Shown: one piece after another, positions 36,002 to 44,579 of the stretch | How positions within the stretch are numbered: the stretch's first letter is position 1 | Layout of the letters: the number at the start of each line of letters is the position of its first letter | NCBI GenBank assembly: GCA_963841845.1 | Contig: CAWJEG010000012.1 | Coordinates: 1-64,000 of the forward strand | Origin: CAVVGZ01 sp963841845 | GTDB lineage: Bacteria > Chloroflexota > Anaerolineae > Anaerolineales > Anaerolineaceae | Direction of reading: 5' to 3' | DNA length: 64,000 bases | Notes under the pieces: model-generated | What the model was told of the DNA's origin: nothing | What the model saw: only the letters and a program-made list of their open reading frames with translations | Databases searched by the model: none | Position numbers and translations under genes: made by a program

Positions 36002-36664
36002 ATGGATAGAATATTGGTCGAAAAAAATATGAAAACGACACGTGAAAAAATTTTGCAGAACCTGCTCACTTATCCAAAATCTACGATTAATGAGCTGGCT
36101 GAAGAAGTTGGAATTAATGCTATCTCCGTAAGACATCACCTGACGAGTCTTCAGGCTGAAGGCCTGGTCATTTCCGAAGAAGAAAGGCACGGAGTCGGAC
36201 GCCCTCGTCTTGTGTACCTGCTGACGGATCGGGGGATGGAACAATTCCCTACAAGGTACTTCCAGTTAACCAACCGGCTGCTTGACCAAATAAAAAAATC
36301 AATTCCCGAAAAATCTTACAAGACAATCTTGAATCAAATAGCAGATAATACAGCGGGAGACATACTTGAAAAAGTGGAATACATGTCATTTGAACAGAAA
36401 CTGGATTCAGCCAGGGAATTACTTGCCAGGGAGGGATTTTCTATGGTGTGGGAAAAAATTGGAGATGAATATTTAATTCACGAGATTTCCTGCCCATATC
36501 TTCAAATCGTGCAAAATCACCCGGAGATCTGTACAATCGGACAGCGATTAATCTCTACGATCCTTGCCACATCCATTACAAAAACCCGCTGTATGGTAAA
36601 TGGGGATACCCAATGTACTTTTACCATTCAAAAAGCTGCACTTTCAGAAGGACTTAACATATGA
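36002..36664 (+). CDS. sufR: SufR-like iron-sulfur transcriptional regulator
   Basis: 220 residues. N-terminal winged helix (REKILQNLLTYPKSTINELA, AISVRHHLTSLQAEGLV), GVGRPRLVYLLTDRG, a helical dimer part, and a C-terminal Cys set (EISCPYLQIVQ, PEICTIGQ, TRCMVNGDTQCTF) suited to an [4Fe-4S] cluster. This is the SufR plan: repression when the cluster is present. It is divergent from the SUF operon. A second in-frame ATG lies at 36029. The stop overlaps the next gene by 4 bases. Confidence 0.88.
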   Translation: MDRILVEKNMKTTREKILQNLLTYPKSTINELAEEVGINAISVRHHLTSLQAEGLVISEEERHGVGRPRLVYLLTDRGMEQFPTRYFQLTNRLLDQIKKSIPEKSYKTILNQIADNTAGDILEKVEYMSFEQKLDSARELLAREGFSMVWEKIGDEYLIHEISCPYLQIVQNHPEICTIGQRLISTILATSITKTRCMVNGDTQCTFTIQKAALSEGLNI

Positions 36665-37009
36665 GCGAAAACCAAGGATTAAACCGGCCTATCTGGCTGG
36701 CAGAAAGTACTCATGCAGAGCTGGTAGAGAAGCTCCTGGTGGGTCTGAGAGAAGTGACTGATCCAGAATTGGGATTGAATATTATTCAGCTTGGGATTGG
36801 TCCGCAACGTTGAAATTGACGAAAACGAAGCGAAAATTAGTATGATATTGACTACCCCTTACTGCCCTTACGGACCTGCAATGCTGGAAAATACCCGTAA
36901 AAAGGCCGAAATGGTCTTGGAAAGGCCAACCAAAATTGAAATGGGGGTGGAAATGTGGGATTTTTCAATGATGGAAGAAGGATTAGGAGGCGATTGGGGG
37001 CTGTACTGA
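36661..37009 (+). CDS. DUF59/MIP18-family Fe-S assembly factor (SufT-like), one frameshift
   Basis: Fe-S cluster maturation factor, about 115 residues. Motif VTDPELGLNIIQLG, then VRNVEIDENEAKISMILTTPYCPYG with the family Cys, and a C-terminal WDFSMMEEGLGGDWGLY. One extra base near 36795 breaks the frame. The start overlaps the sufR stop (ATGA), so the two are translationally coupled. Confidence 0.88.
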
Positions 37010-37037
37010 TAACAATTTCACGGTGCAAGACATTGAT

Positions 37038-37065
37038 AAAACCCTGGACTCATAACCAGGGTTTT
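37038..37065. terminator. Terminator of the sufR-DUF59 pair
   Basis: AAAACCCTGG / CCAGGGTTTT with an 8-base loop. The symmetric A- and T-runs make it usable from both strands; the minus-strand methyltransferase ends here. Confidence 0.9.
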
Positions 37066-37627
37066 ATTTCTGAATGATAACCCAAATACTTCCATTCCGT
37101 TTAAAAACATGAATGGCATAGGCTGTAGCGGGAAATAGTTTAAATATCGCAATATCCGATAAAATGTGGCTCCGCATTAATAATGCTTTCTCCGACAAGG
37201 CAAGCAGCTTAACCGGAAAAAGGTGGATATTGGGCTCTTCAATGATAATTTTCCCCCCTGGCTTAATGAGTCTCCACATCTCTCTGGCACACTGCTGCTG
37301 GTCAAACACATGGTGAAGTACATCCACCATTACGATCCGATCGAAGCTGCCATTCGGAAACGGAAGGTTCTCTATGACCGATTTTACGGGTCGAAGGCTT
37401 ATTTTCTTTGCTGCCTGTCGGAGCATGTTTAAGGATTCATCAGCAATGATGAACACACAATCCTGACAATCTAGTTTTCCGGAAATTCTACCTGTGCCGC
37501 CACCGGCATCCAATATCCGGAAACCTGGGTGTATGTCAAAATAATTTAACCTATCGAGGTCCAGCTCAGCACTGAATATCGAGTCATAATATGGTGCAAG
37601 GAATTTGAAATGGTCAATTTTTCCCAT
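37064..37627 (-). CDS. Class I SAM-dependent methyltransferase
   Basis: 187-residue UbiE/Methyltransf_11-type protein. Motif I FRILDAGGGTGRISGKL, acidic D in FIIADESLNMLRQA, FPNGSFDRIVMVDVLHHV and WRLIKPGGKIIIEEPN. C-terminal part is hydrophobic. Intact. The substrate cannot be told. It lies 6 bases downstream of the FeoA/FeoB remnant in the same direction. Confidence 0.82.
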   Translation of the reverse strand: MGKIDHFKFLAPYYDSIFSAELDLDRLNYFDIHPGFRILDAGGGTGRISGKLDCQDCVFIIADESLNMLRQAAKKISLRPVKSVIENLPFPNGSFDRIVMVDVLHHVFDQQQCAREMWRLIKPGGKIIIEEPNIHLFPVKLLALSEKALLMRSHILSDIAIFKLFPATAYAIHVFKRNGSIWVIIQK

Positions 37628-37633
37628 ACGCTG

Positions 37634-38182
37634 TTATAGAAGCATAAATATACCGGTAGAAAATTGTGCAATCAATGCAGCTATGGTTGCAATTAGTATG
37701 GTAAACCCGGATATGAACATAACAACTTGTGTGCCCAGCTCTTTCTTGATAACCATTAAGGTGGCCAGACAAGGGTTATAAAAAACGACAAAAACCGAAA
37801 AGGTGATCTTTTGGACCGATGTGATCACTGTTGATAAATCTTCGGCTTCCAATGCCTGGCGGAGCATCACCATGGATAATTCTTTTTGCAGAATTCCAAA
37901 AATCATTGGAGCACCAACCTCGCCTGGTAATCCTAAAAGCCACGAAATCGGACGGACCAGAAGATTTAAATAATATGACCAATCCAGGAAAGTAAAAATG
38001 GATAACAAAATGCTCCCTATAATTAATGCCGGCCACGCTTCAACACAATCACTTGGCGTTATCCCAAGCTGGCGGAGCTTTTGTTCAATTCCTGAACCGC
38101 CGGAAAAATTCTTGATCCGGAACAGATTTCCAGTACGGGCTTCGATAAATGGGTGAATTGGTTTTTGGCGAGTTGTCATCAT
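37634..38182 (-). CDS. FeoA-FeoB remnant: FeoA-like start joined to the FeoB C-terminal membrane part
   Basis: 182 residues. Residues about 17-48 (GNLFRIKNFSGGSGIEQKLR) read like the first half of FeoA. From about residue 50 the protein is membrane-spanning and reads like the end of FeoB (FGILQKELSMVMLRQAL, QKITFSVFVVFYNPCLATLM). The FeoB GTPase domain and first Gate domain are missing. This could be an internal deletion of a feoA-feoB operon that joined the ends in frame, or an independent small transporter. Iron transport by itself is unlikely. The ORF is intact. Confidence 0.6.
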   Translation of the reverse strand: MMTTRQKPIHPFIEARTGNLFRIKNFSGGSGIEQKLRQLGITPSDCVEAWPALIIGSILLSIFTFLDWSYYLNLLVRPISWLLGLPGEVGAPMIFGILQKELSMVMLRQALEAEDLSTVITSVQKITFSVFVVFYNPCLATLMVIKKELGTQVVMFISGFTILIATIAALIAQFSTGIFMLL

Positions 38183-38484
38183 TCTTGTAAATTTCTCCCA
38201 ATAAAAATCCGGTATATGCCTAAAAGCAAAGCATCATGAAAGGAGTGGATTTCTATTGGTTACCCGATTCTAAATTTGTAAATATTGCTGTGGATTATAT
38301 TACTATTTAGTTTCATATTTATCTTGTATTAGCGCGCAACCAGCGGATATTAAAATTTCCTGAGCCGGTAAACACCCCTGGAAAAAATAAATATATCCAT
38401 CCACAAGGGATAGTTTTTATCAACTAATGGATAATAAAAAAAGCCGCCGCTTAAGTGGCTTTAGACCAAGGATATTTCTCATTC
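38183..38484. other. Intergenic stretch with little content
   Basis: AT-rich; no supported gene. It contains only the minus-strand terminator at 38434-38463 and weak TA-rich promoter-like words. A 24-codon ORF from 38236 has poor coding features. Confidence 0.5.
38434..38463 (-). terminator. Terminator of the SPT-like gene
   Basis: On the minus strand: AAAGCC...GGCTTTTTTT with a short AT-rich loop, 22 bases after the stop codon. Confidence 0.7.
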
Positions 38485-39663
38485 TCAGATCAATCCAACT
38501 TCCTTGCCCACCCTGGCAAAGACATCAAGCACTTGATTTAATTGTGCATCCGTATGAGTTGCCATGTAACTTGTCCGAAGAAGTTGGCGACCTGTTGCTA
38601 CTGCCGGTGAAATCACCGGGTTCACAAAAACACCCTTTTCAAAAAGCAATTTCCAGGTGAGGAATGTCCTTGCATCATCACCAATGATAATTGGCACAAC
38701 TGGTGAAACTGATTTTCCCGTATCAAAACCCAATGAGTGGAAACCATTACGCATTTTTTCTGCATTTTTGTTAACCATGACAATTCTTTCCGGTTCATCA
38801 CGCATGATATGCAATGCTGTCAAAGCTGCCATGGTATTGGATGGGGTCATGCTGGCACTAAAAATTAAGGATCTGGCATGATGTTTTACATAGTGGATTA
38901 CTTGATCATCACCGGCGATGAATCCTCCTAATGATGCAAATGATTTACTGAACGTGGACATGATCAAATCAACTTTTTCGGTAAGTCCAAAATGGGCAGA
39001 TGTACCGTGTCCTTTTCCTGTAACTCCCATTCCATGGGCGTCATCTACCATCACCCGTGCGCCGTACGTGCCGGCAATTTTGGTGATCTCTGGAAGATTT
39101 GCTAGATCTCCTTCCATACTGAATAATCCATCAACAATGATTAGCTTTCCAGATTGTTCCGGCAACGACCTGCAAACTTTTGCCAGATGCTCCATATCAT
39201 TGTGACGGTAACGTTGAATTTTCCCATGGCTCAACCTGGCTCCGTCAACGATACTGGCATGGTCATCCTTATCAAGGATGACATAATCATCCCTGCCCAC
39301 CAGAGCACTTACCGTTCCCAGGTTGGTTTGCATGCCTGTCGAAAAAATCAATGCCGCTTCTTTGCCTACCCATTCGGCCAACTCCACCTCTAATTGTTCA
39401 TGAAGTTCAAGGGTGCCATTTAAGAACCGGGATCCTGTACAACTTGTCCCGAATCTTTCAATAGCCTCAATGGCCGCTTGTCGAACTTTTGGATGAGTAG
39501 TCAGTCCAAGGTAATTGTTTGAACCGCACATGATAAGCCGCTGTCCTCGGTAATTTACTTCTGTTCCTTCATTCTCCGATAGCGGAATAAAATAAGGATA
39601 ATACCCTTCCTTAATTGCCTCTCTTGCGGTCGTATATTGCCCACATTTCTCGAATATATCCAT
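38485..39663 (-). CDS. Serine palmitoyltransferase-like alpha-oxoamine synthase
   Basis: PLP enzyme joining an amino acid to an acyl thioester; 392 residues. CGSNNYLGLTTHPKV, SRFLNGTLELHEQLE, LIFSTGMQTNLGTVSALVG, DDHASIVDGARLS, VDDAHGMGVTGKG and the PLP Lys in MSTFSKSFASLGG. The FSTGxQxNLG pattern and SNNYLGL start are closer to bacterial serine palmitoyltransferases than to BioF or Kbl. ATG 39663 is preferred to 39717, because AAGGAAATTGC precedes it. An acyl carrier protein gene lies 2.5 kb away, as in some sphingolipid loci. Confidence 0.8.
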   Translation of the reverse strand: MDIFEKCGQYTTAREAIKEGYYPYFIPLSENEGTEVNYRGQRLIMCGSNNYLGLTTHPKVRQAAIEAIERFGTSCTGSRFLNGTLELHEQLEVELAEWVGKEAALIFSTGMQTNLGTVSALVGRDDYVILDKDDHASIVDGARLSHGKIQRYRHNDMEHLAKVCRSLPEQSGKLIIVDGLFSMEGDLANLPEITKIAGTYGARVMVDDAHGMGVTGKGHGTSAHFGLTEKVDLIMSTFSKSFASLGGFIAGDDQVIHYVKHHARSLIFSASMTPSNTMAALTALHIMRDEPERIVMVNKNAEKMRNGFHSLGFDTGKSVSPVVPIIIGDDARTFLTWKLLFEKGVFVNPVISPAVATGRQLLRTSYMATHTDAQLNQVLDVFARVGKEVGLI

Positions 39664-39812
39664 GCAATTTCCTTCAATAAAATTTACCGTCAATGACGCA
39701 GATGGATCTTCTCTCAAATTTAGCGATTACACATGATCTAAATACCAGGGTTGCTTGTGAAGAGAGTGAAAACGAAAAGGTAAAACTATCTTAATTAAAA
39801 AACATTAACGGG

Positions 39813-40826
39813 TTATTTCTTCCTCTCCAGTAACAGTTGGGTTATCTCCCATAAAGGTTGTCCTGCCTTAAAATTGCCAACTGCTTTATCAAGGTATTCT
39901 TTCGCTTTCTCGGTTTCTTGTAAGACCATTGCTTCTGTATATTGCCGTGCACCCTCCTTTATTAGCAATTCGGCCAGCATAGGTGCTTCATCAGCAGAAA
40001 TAGGTCCTTTATTCCACCTCTTTGCAAAATCACCATTATTGCTCAATCCATAAAGTATCGGCAGGGTTTTTTTACCTGCAACCAGGTCACTATCAACAGC
40101 TTTGCCGGTCAAGGCTGAGTCTCCCCAAATGCCAAGCCAATCATCTTGAATTTGAAATGCCAATCCCAGAGAATATCCATAAGAATGGAATTCATTACAT
40201 AGATTTTCGTCAGCTTTTCCGATTAAGGCCCCGAGTTCAGTAGAACAACTCAATAAAGCAGCAGTTTTTCCGCCGATCATTTTCCAATAATCATCCAAAT
40301 TTACATCATCCCGATTTTCGAAGGAAATATCACGGTATTGTCCTCCGGTTAAGAAAACACAACTTCGTAATAAAAGTTCCGATGCCTTCATCACAATGGC
40401 CGGGTTCTTATCATTTCCGAGGTGCAACATTGAAAGGTGCCCAATTGTGAACATTAAATCTCCAGCATTGATCGCCTGCGCAATTCCCCACTTGACCCAA
40501 ACAGTCTTCCTCCCCCGCCGTAACTCGCTGTTGTCCTGAATATCATCATGGATCAGCGAGAAGTTGTGGATATATTCTACAGCACTTGCTGCTGGCAGTG
40601 CCTCCCGCCAATCTCCCCCGACTGCATTGGCACATAATATAACCAATAAGGGGCGGATCCTTTTCCCCCCCCTATTTGTCACATCATCAAGTGATTCCCA
40701 CCCCATGTGATATGCCAACATTTCTCTAAGTTCAGGAAGATCATGTGGAATATATTTTATAAGCATTTGTTGTAAATTTGCTTCAATTTCTGGCAAGGCT
40801 ATTGAAGAAAATTTTTCAAATTCCAT
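39813..40826 (-). CDS. Polyprenyl diphosphate synthase (trans-isoprenyl)
   Basis: Chain-elongating prenyltransferase, 337 residues. First Asp-rich motif LIHDDIQDNSELRRG, GGKRIRPLLVIL, and second Asp-rich motif FQIQDDWLGIWGD. Probably C15-C40 product; the chain length cannot be read reliably. It starts 9 bases after the type 2 IPP isomerase gene in the same direction, so the two form an isoprenoid operon. Confidence 0.9.
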   Translation of the reverse strand: MEFEKFSSIALPEIEANLQQMLIKYIPHDLPELREMLAYHMGWESLDDVTNRGGKRIRPLLVILCANAVGGDWREALPAASAVEYIHNFSLIHDDIQDNSELRRGRKTVWVKWGIAQAINAGDLMFTIGHLSMLHLGNDKNPAIVMKASELLLRSCVFLTGGQYRDISFENRDDVNLDDYWKMIGGKTAALLSCSTELGALIGKADENLCNEFHSYGYSLGLAFQIQDDWLGIWGDSALTGKAVDSDLVAGKKTLPILYGLSNNGDFAKRWNKGPISADEAPMLAELLIKEGARQYTEAMVLQETEKAKEYLDKAVGNFKAGQPLWEITQLLLERKK

Positions 40827-40834
40827 CCTTGATC

Positions 40835-41872
40835 CTATTCTCTAATTTTTAATAATGGGACCTGCTGCAAACTGGAAATTGTCATTGCACCGTTTAAGAA
40901 CATGCATATTCTAATTTCAACAGCAACTTGTTCAATGAGATTTATTACTGTTTGTGTTGAATGGTTGGCTGCCATCAAGAAAGGCCGTGCCATTCCGCCA
41001 AATTGTGCACCAAGAGCAATACATTTGGCAATATCGACACCATCCCTTAATCCACCGGAAGCAATTATCATCGCAGCAGGAACGGAATTATGCACCTGGA
41101 TTATCGCATCAGCAGTTGGAATCCCCCAACTTCGGAAAGCACCAGCAACACTCGCCAGATTTTCATCTTTCATTCGGTACATCTCAACCTGGGACCATGA
41201 AGTCCCACCAGCCCCTGCAACATCAATCGCAGAAACACCGGAATTAATCAAGCGCCTGGCGGTATCTCCAGAGATTCCCCAGCCCACTTCTTTAACCACA
41301 ACTGGAACTTCAATTTCACGGCATAATCCTTCGATCTTATTGAGTAGACCCAGAAAATTTGTATCCCCTCCTGGTTGAAGGGCTTCCTGAAGTGCATTTA
41401 GATGCAAGACAAGCGCATCAGCCTCGACCATCTCGATTAACCGGCGGAGTTGGTTGGTATTAAAACCGTAGTTTAATTGCACAGCACCGATATTTGCAAA
41501 AAGCAAAATATCCGGAGCATATTCCCTGACTTGAAAGGTGTGTGCAAGGTCAGAATCCTCAATTGCCGATCTTTGAGAACCTAATCCCATGGCTATACCC
41601 GCCTGCTGGGCAGCTTCGGCTAAATGCCGGTTTATTATGGCTGCCTTTTCAGTCCCTCCGGTCATGGACGATATGAGCAAGGGTACAGCCATCTTTTTTC
41701 CAAAAATGACCTGGGCGGTGTCTACATCCCTGAGATTTAAGTCTGGAAGGGCATTATGGATAAATCGGTAGGATTCCAAACCTGTTGTAATTCCTGACTG
41801 AACGTCTTCTTCCAGGTTAATTTGAATGTGATCCGCTTTCCGAGAACTGATCTGAGATTTTTCTCCGGGCAT
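40835..41872 (-). CDS. fni: Type 2 isopentenyl-diphosphate delta-isomerase
   Basis: FMN- and NADPH-dependent isomerase of IPP and DMAPP, 345 residues. SRKADHIQINLEEDVQ, VPLLISSMTGGTEKAAIIN, IAMGLGSQRSAI, VVKEVGWGIS, IDVAGAGGTSWSQVE and IIASGGLRDGVDIAKCIALG. ATG 41872 is preferred to the longer ORF start at 41968, because AAGGA precedes it and the family begins there. Confidence 0.94.
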   Translation of the reverse strand: MPGEKSQISSRKADHIQINLEEDVQSGITTGLESYRFIHNALPDLNLRDVDTAQVIFGKKMAVPLLISSMTGGTEKAAIINRHLAEAAQQAGIAMGLGSQRSAIEDSDLAHTFQVREYAPDILLFANIGAVQLNYGFNTNQLRRLIEMVEADALVLHLNALQEALQPGGDTNFLGLLNKIEGLCREIEVPVVVKEVGWGISGDTARRLINSGVSAIDVAGAGGTSWSQVEMYRMKDENLASVAGAFRSWGIPTADAIIQVHNSVPAAMIIASGGLRDGVDIAKCIALGAQFGGMARPFLMAANHSTQTVINLIEQVAVEIRICMFLNGAMTISSLQQVPLLKIRE

Positions 41873-42068
41873 TTTTTCCTTGCGAAATAGATCAAGAGAA
41901 TTTAGTAATGAACAGTATACCAAATATTTTTTTACCTCGATGACAATGGCTGGATTACTATAAACCATTTATAGCGATTATTATTAATCAAGTCCGGTTC
42001 AGCGAAAACCCGCTGTGATTACCAATGGGACCACTTCAAATATGACCAACCAATTAAACATACATCAC

Positions 42069-42096
42069 TTGACAGATTGTTTAGGATGATTACAAT
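42069..42096 (+). promoter_or_regulatory. Promoter of the acyl carrier protein gene
   Basis: TTGACA (42069-42074), 16-base spacer, TACAAT (42091-42096), 45 bases before the ATG. Confidence 0.7.
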
Positions 42097-42141
42097 TCTA
42101 AATCAGAATAATGTTATCAAATTATCTTGGAGGTATGGCGC

Positions 42142-42378
42142 ATGAGCGATGTAATGGATAAAGTCAAAGAAGTAATCGTGGATGTGATGAAGGTGGATGC
42201 CAGCGAGATTCACCCCGACACAAGGTTTATAGAAGACCTGAAGGCTGATTCGATGGATCAGTTTTTCCTTATCGATGGTTTTTGTGAAAAATTTGAAATC
42301 AATATTGCTGATGAAGATGCAAGAGAAATTAAGACCGTTTCGGATGTTGTCACATTTATTGAAAATATTAACAATTAA
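42142..42378 (+). CDS. acpP: Acyl carrier protein
   Basis: 78-residue ACP. The phosphopantetheine Ser lies in KADSMDQFF (Ser37), slightly different from the usual DSLD of housekeeping ACPs. TTGGAGG precedes ATG 42142. It stands alone with its own promoter and terminator and is not in a fatty-acid operon. It could be a dedicated carrier, possibly for the nearby SPT-like enzyme, or the general ACP. Confidence 0.9.
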   Translation: MSDVMDKVKEVIVDVMKVDASEIHPDTRFIEDLKADSMDQFFLIDGFCEKFEINIADEDAREIKTVSDVVTFIENINN

Positions 42379-42389
42379 TCTGTCATGTG

Positions 42390-42421
42390 GCCTGGTCTGG
42401 AAAAAATCCGGACCAGGCTTT
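42390..42421. terminator. Terminator after ACP
   Basis: GCCTGGTC...GACCAGGC stem followed by TTT on the plus strand and an A-rich loop. It is shared with the converging sucD gene. Confidence 0.75.
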
Positions 42422-42441
42422 CATCCCGGTTTTCCTTTTCG

Positions 42442-43308
42442 CTAAAAACTAAGCAGGCCTGGTATTTCTCCTGGAAACCTGGCTACACGTACCCCGATCG
42501 ATTCAAAAAGACTGATTTTATTGATTGCATTACCCGATTCACCGGTCACAATTGCGCCAGCATGACCCATTTGTGTGCCTTCTGGTGCAGTCTTGCCAGC
42601 AATAAACGCGACTACCGGTTTGCTCATATTTCCTAAAATAAAATCGGCTGCTTTTTCTTCTTCGTTGCCTCCGATTTCCCCAATTATCACCACATGATCC
42701 GTGTGCAGATCTGTCTCAAACAATCGCAATATGTCAACCAGTCCGGTTCCGAGTACCGGATCGCTGCCTATTCCGACACAAGTACTAATCCCGATTCCAT
42801 TTTTCTTTAAATTATAGAGCACCTCGTAGGTTAATGTACCGGAACGAGAAACCACACCGACATTTCCACTAATTGAAATGTCGCCTGGAATAATACCGAT
42901 ATTTGACTCTATCGGAGTTATCAATCCCGGTGAACTTGGACCGATTAACCGAATATTTTTATTGGATAAAAATGCTTTAACCCGCATCATATCCTGTACG
43001 GGAATCCCGGAAGTTATGCAAACTATTAACGGAATTTTTGCTTCGGCAGCCTCATAAATTGCATCCATAGCATTTCTGGCAGGAACAAAAAGAATACTAA
43101 CATCAGCACCGGTCATTTCTATTGCCGTGGCTACAAGGTCAAATACCGGAATTTTCCCATCCAAAACCCACTCACCCCCTTTGCCAGGGGTAACCCCGGC
43201 AACAATATTTGTCCCATATTTCAACATTTGGGATGAATGGAACAACCCGGCATTTCCTGTGATCCCCTGCACCAAGACTTTTGAATTTTGATCGACAAGA
43301 ATACTCAT
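42442..43308 (-). CDS. sucD: Succinyl-CoA synthetase alpha subunit
   Basis: 288 residues. CoA-binding GITGNAGLFHSSQML, VGVVSRSGTLTYEV, IGEIGGNEEEKAADF and the phosphohistidine loop MGHAGAIVTGESG. Its start overlaps the sucC stop by 4 bases (ATGA). It makes succinate and ATP or GTP from succinyl-CoA, or acts on related acyl-CoA. Confidence 0.94.
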   Translation of the reverse strand: MSILVDQNSKVLVQGITGNAGLFHSSQMLKYGTNIVAGVTPGKGGEWVLDGKIPVFDLVATAIEMTGADVSILFVPARNAMDAIYEAAEAKIPLIVCITSGIPVQDMMRVKAFLSNKNIRLIGPSSPGLITPIESNIGIIPGDISISGNVGVVSRSGTLTYEVLYNLKKNGIGISTCVGIGSDPVLGTGLVDILRLFETDLHTDHVVIIGEIGGNEEEKAADFILGNMSKPVVAFIAGKTAPEGTQMGHAGAIVTGESGNAINKISLFESIGVRVARFPGEIPGLLSF

Positions 43309-44456
43309 TTTTCTTTGACTGTCTCCCCGGACACAGAAATCGCAGTTTGGGCTGCAAGATCCATCGTGTCGGACAATGTAATCAATCCCTGTCCTCTCAG
43401 CATCTTGCGAGCCTCCTCAGAATTCGTTCCTACGAGTCTTACGATTATAGGTACTGCAGGTTGATCCTCAATAATTACCTGTAATATCCCCCGGGCAACA
43501 ATATCACAATGGGTAATACCACCAAATATATTGATTAATATGGAGCGAACCCGCCTGTCGCTTATAACAATGCGTAGTCCGGTTTTTACCTTATCTATAT
43601 CAGCTCCCCCACCAATATCAAGGAAATTTGCAGGTTTGCCACCAAACAAATGGATGATATCCATGGTCGCCATGGCAAGGCCAGCACCATTTACCAGACA
43701 GCCAATAAAACCATCCAATTTAACATAATTTAAACCATATTTTCGTGCCTCAACTACAAGGGGATCATCCCCATTTATTTCTTGTGTCTCATTAAGTTCA
43801 ATGTGCCTGAAGAGAGCATTTTCATCCAGGAATAATTTCCCATCCAGGGCAAGAAATCCCTTTTCAGGATCAATCACCAGGGGATTAATCTCTGCAGACT
43901 CAGCGTCAGTCTCACAAAACACCCGCCATAAACCAAAAGAAATCTCTGAGAAAGAGGTCCAATATTTTTTTGGCAAATTCAATCCAAAGGCTGCCTCCCT
44001 GACCTGGTAATTGCTCAGTCCGATAATGGGATCTATTGCGATTTTTATGACTTGTTCAGGATTTTTTATTGCTACTTCCTCAATAGAAACATCTCCCGGC
44101 ATAGAAGCTATCAGAACCGGACAGCCCATTGAACGATCCGTTGATATTGCCAGAAAGTACTCATTTTGGAAATTTGCCACCTGTTCAACCAGCAGTTTAT
44201 GAACCGGTTGTCCTTTTATGTTCATACCAAGCAGAAGAGCAGCAATTTCTTCGGCTTCTTTTACATCTCTGGCCAATCTTATGCCACCGGCTTTCCCTCT
44301 CCCACTTACCCGTACCTGGGATTTCAGGATAACCGGTGTTCCAAGCTCTTCTGTAATTTGCTTTATTTGACTGGCGGAGGATGTGGTTTTTGCTTTAGGA
44401 ATCGGGATGCCATATTTACCAAAGATTCTCTTTGACTGATACTCATGTAATCTCAT
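43305..44456 (-). CDS. sucC: Succinyl-CoA synthetase beta subunit
   Basis: 383 residues with an ATP-grasp fold: MRLHEYQSKRIFGKYGIPIP, VILKSQVRVSGRGKAGGIRL, AEINPLVID, GFIGCLVNGAGLAMATMDII, KPANFLDIGGGAD, and ILINIFGGITHCDIVARGI. Intact. First gene of the sucCD pair behind an extended -10 promoter. Confidence 0.95.
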   Translation of the reverse strand: MRLHEYQSKRIFGKYGIPIPKAKTTSSASQIKQITEELGTPVILKSQVRVSGRGKAGGIRLARDVKEAEEIAALLLGMNIKGQPVHKLLVEQVANFQNEYFLAISTDRSMGCPVLIASMPGDVSIEEVAIKNPEQVIKIAIDPIIGLSNYQVREAAFGLNLPKKYWTSFSEISFGLWRVFCETDAESAEINPLVIDPEKGFLALDGKLFLDENALFRHIELNETQEINGDDPLVVEARKYGLNYVKLDGFIGCLVNGAGLAMATMDIIHLFGGKPANFLDIGGGADIDKVKTGLRIVISDRRVRSILINIFGGITHCDIVARGILQVIIEDQPAVPIIVRLVGTNSEEARKMLRGQGLITLSDTMDLAAQTAISVSGETVKEK

Positions 44457-44492
44457 TCGATTCCTTATCGATACTGCGGATTTTGTGGAAAA

Positions 44493-44520
44493 ATTATACC
44501 ATGTAGTTATTTGTCTCCAA
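44493..44520 (-). promoter_or_regulatory. sucCD promoter (minus strand)
   Basis: On the minus strand: TTGGAG, 16-base spacer ending TGG, TATAAT, an extended -10. It lies 37 bases upstream of the sucC ATG. Confidence 0.65.
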
Positions 44521-44528
44521 AATTAATA

Positions 44529-44558
44529 GCAGTCTGGCAAAATAATTTACCAGACTGC
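44529..44558 (-). terminator. Hairpin terminator of the SPFH operon
   Basis: GCAGTCTGG / CCAGACTGC with a 12-base AT loop, followed on the minus strand by a T-rich stretch. 21 bases after the SPFH stop. Confidence 0.65.
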
Positions 44559-44579
44559 CCAATCGAGACATAAATTTAC

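Noticed and set aside
38236..38310. Short ORF in the gap upstream of the FeoA/FeoB remnant
   Set aside because: Only 24 codons, no recognised motif and no good ribosome site; most likely chance.
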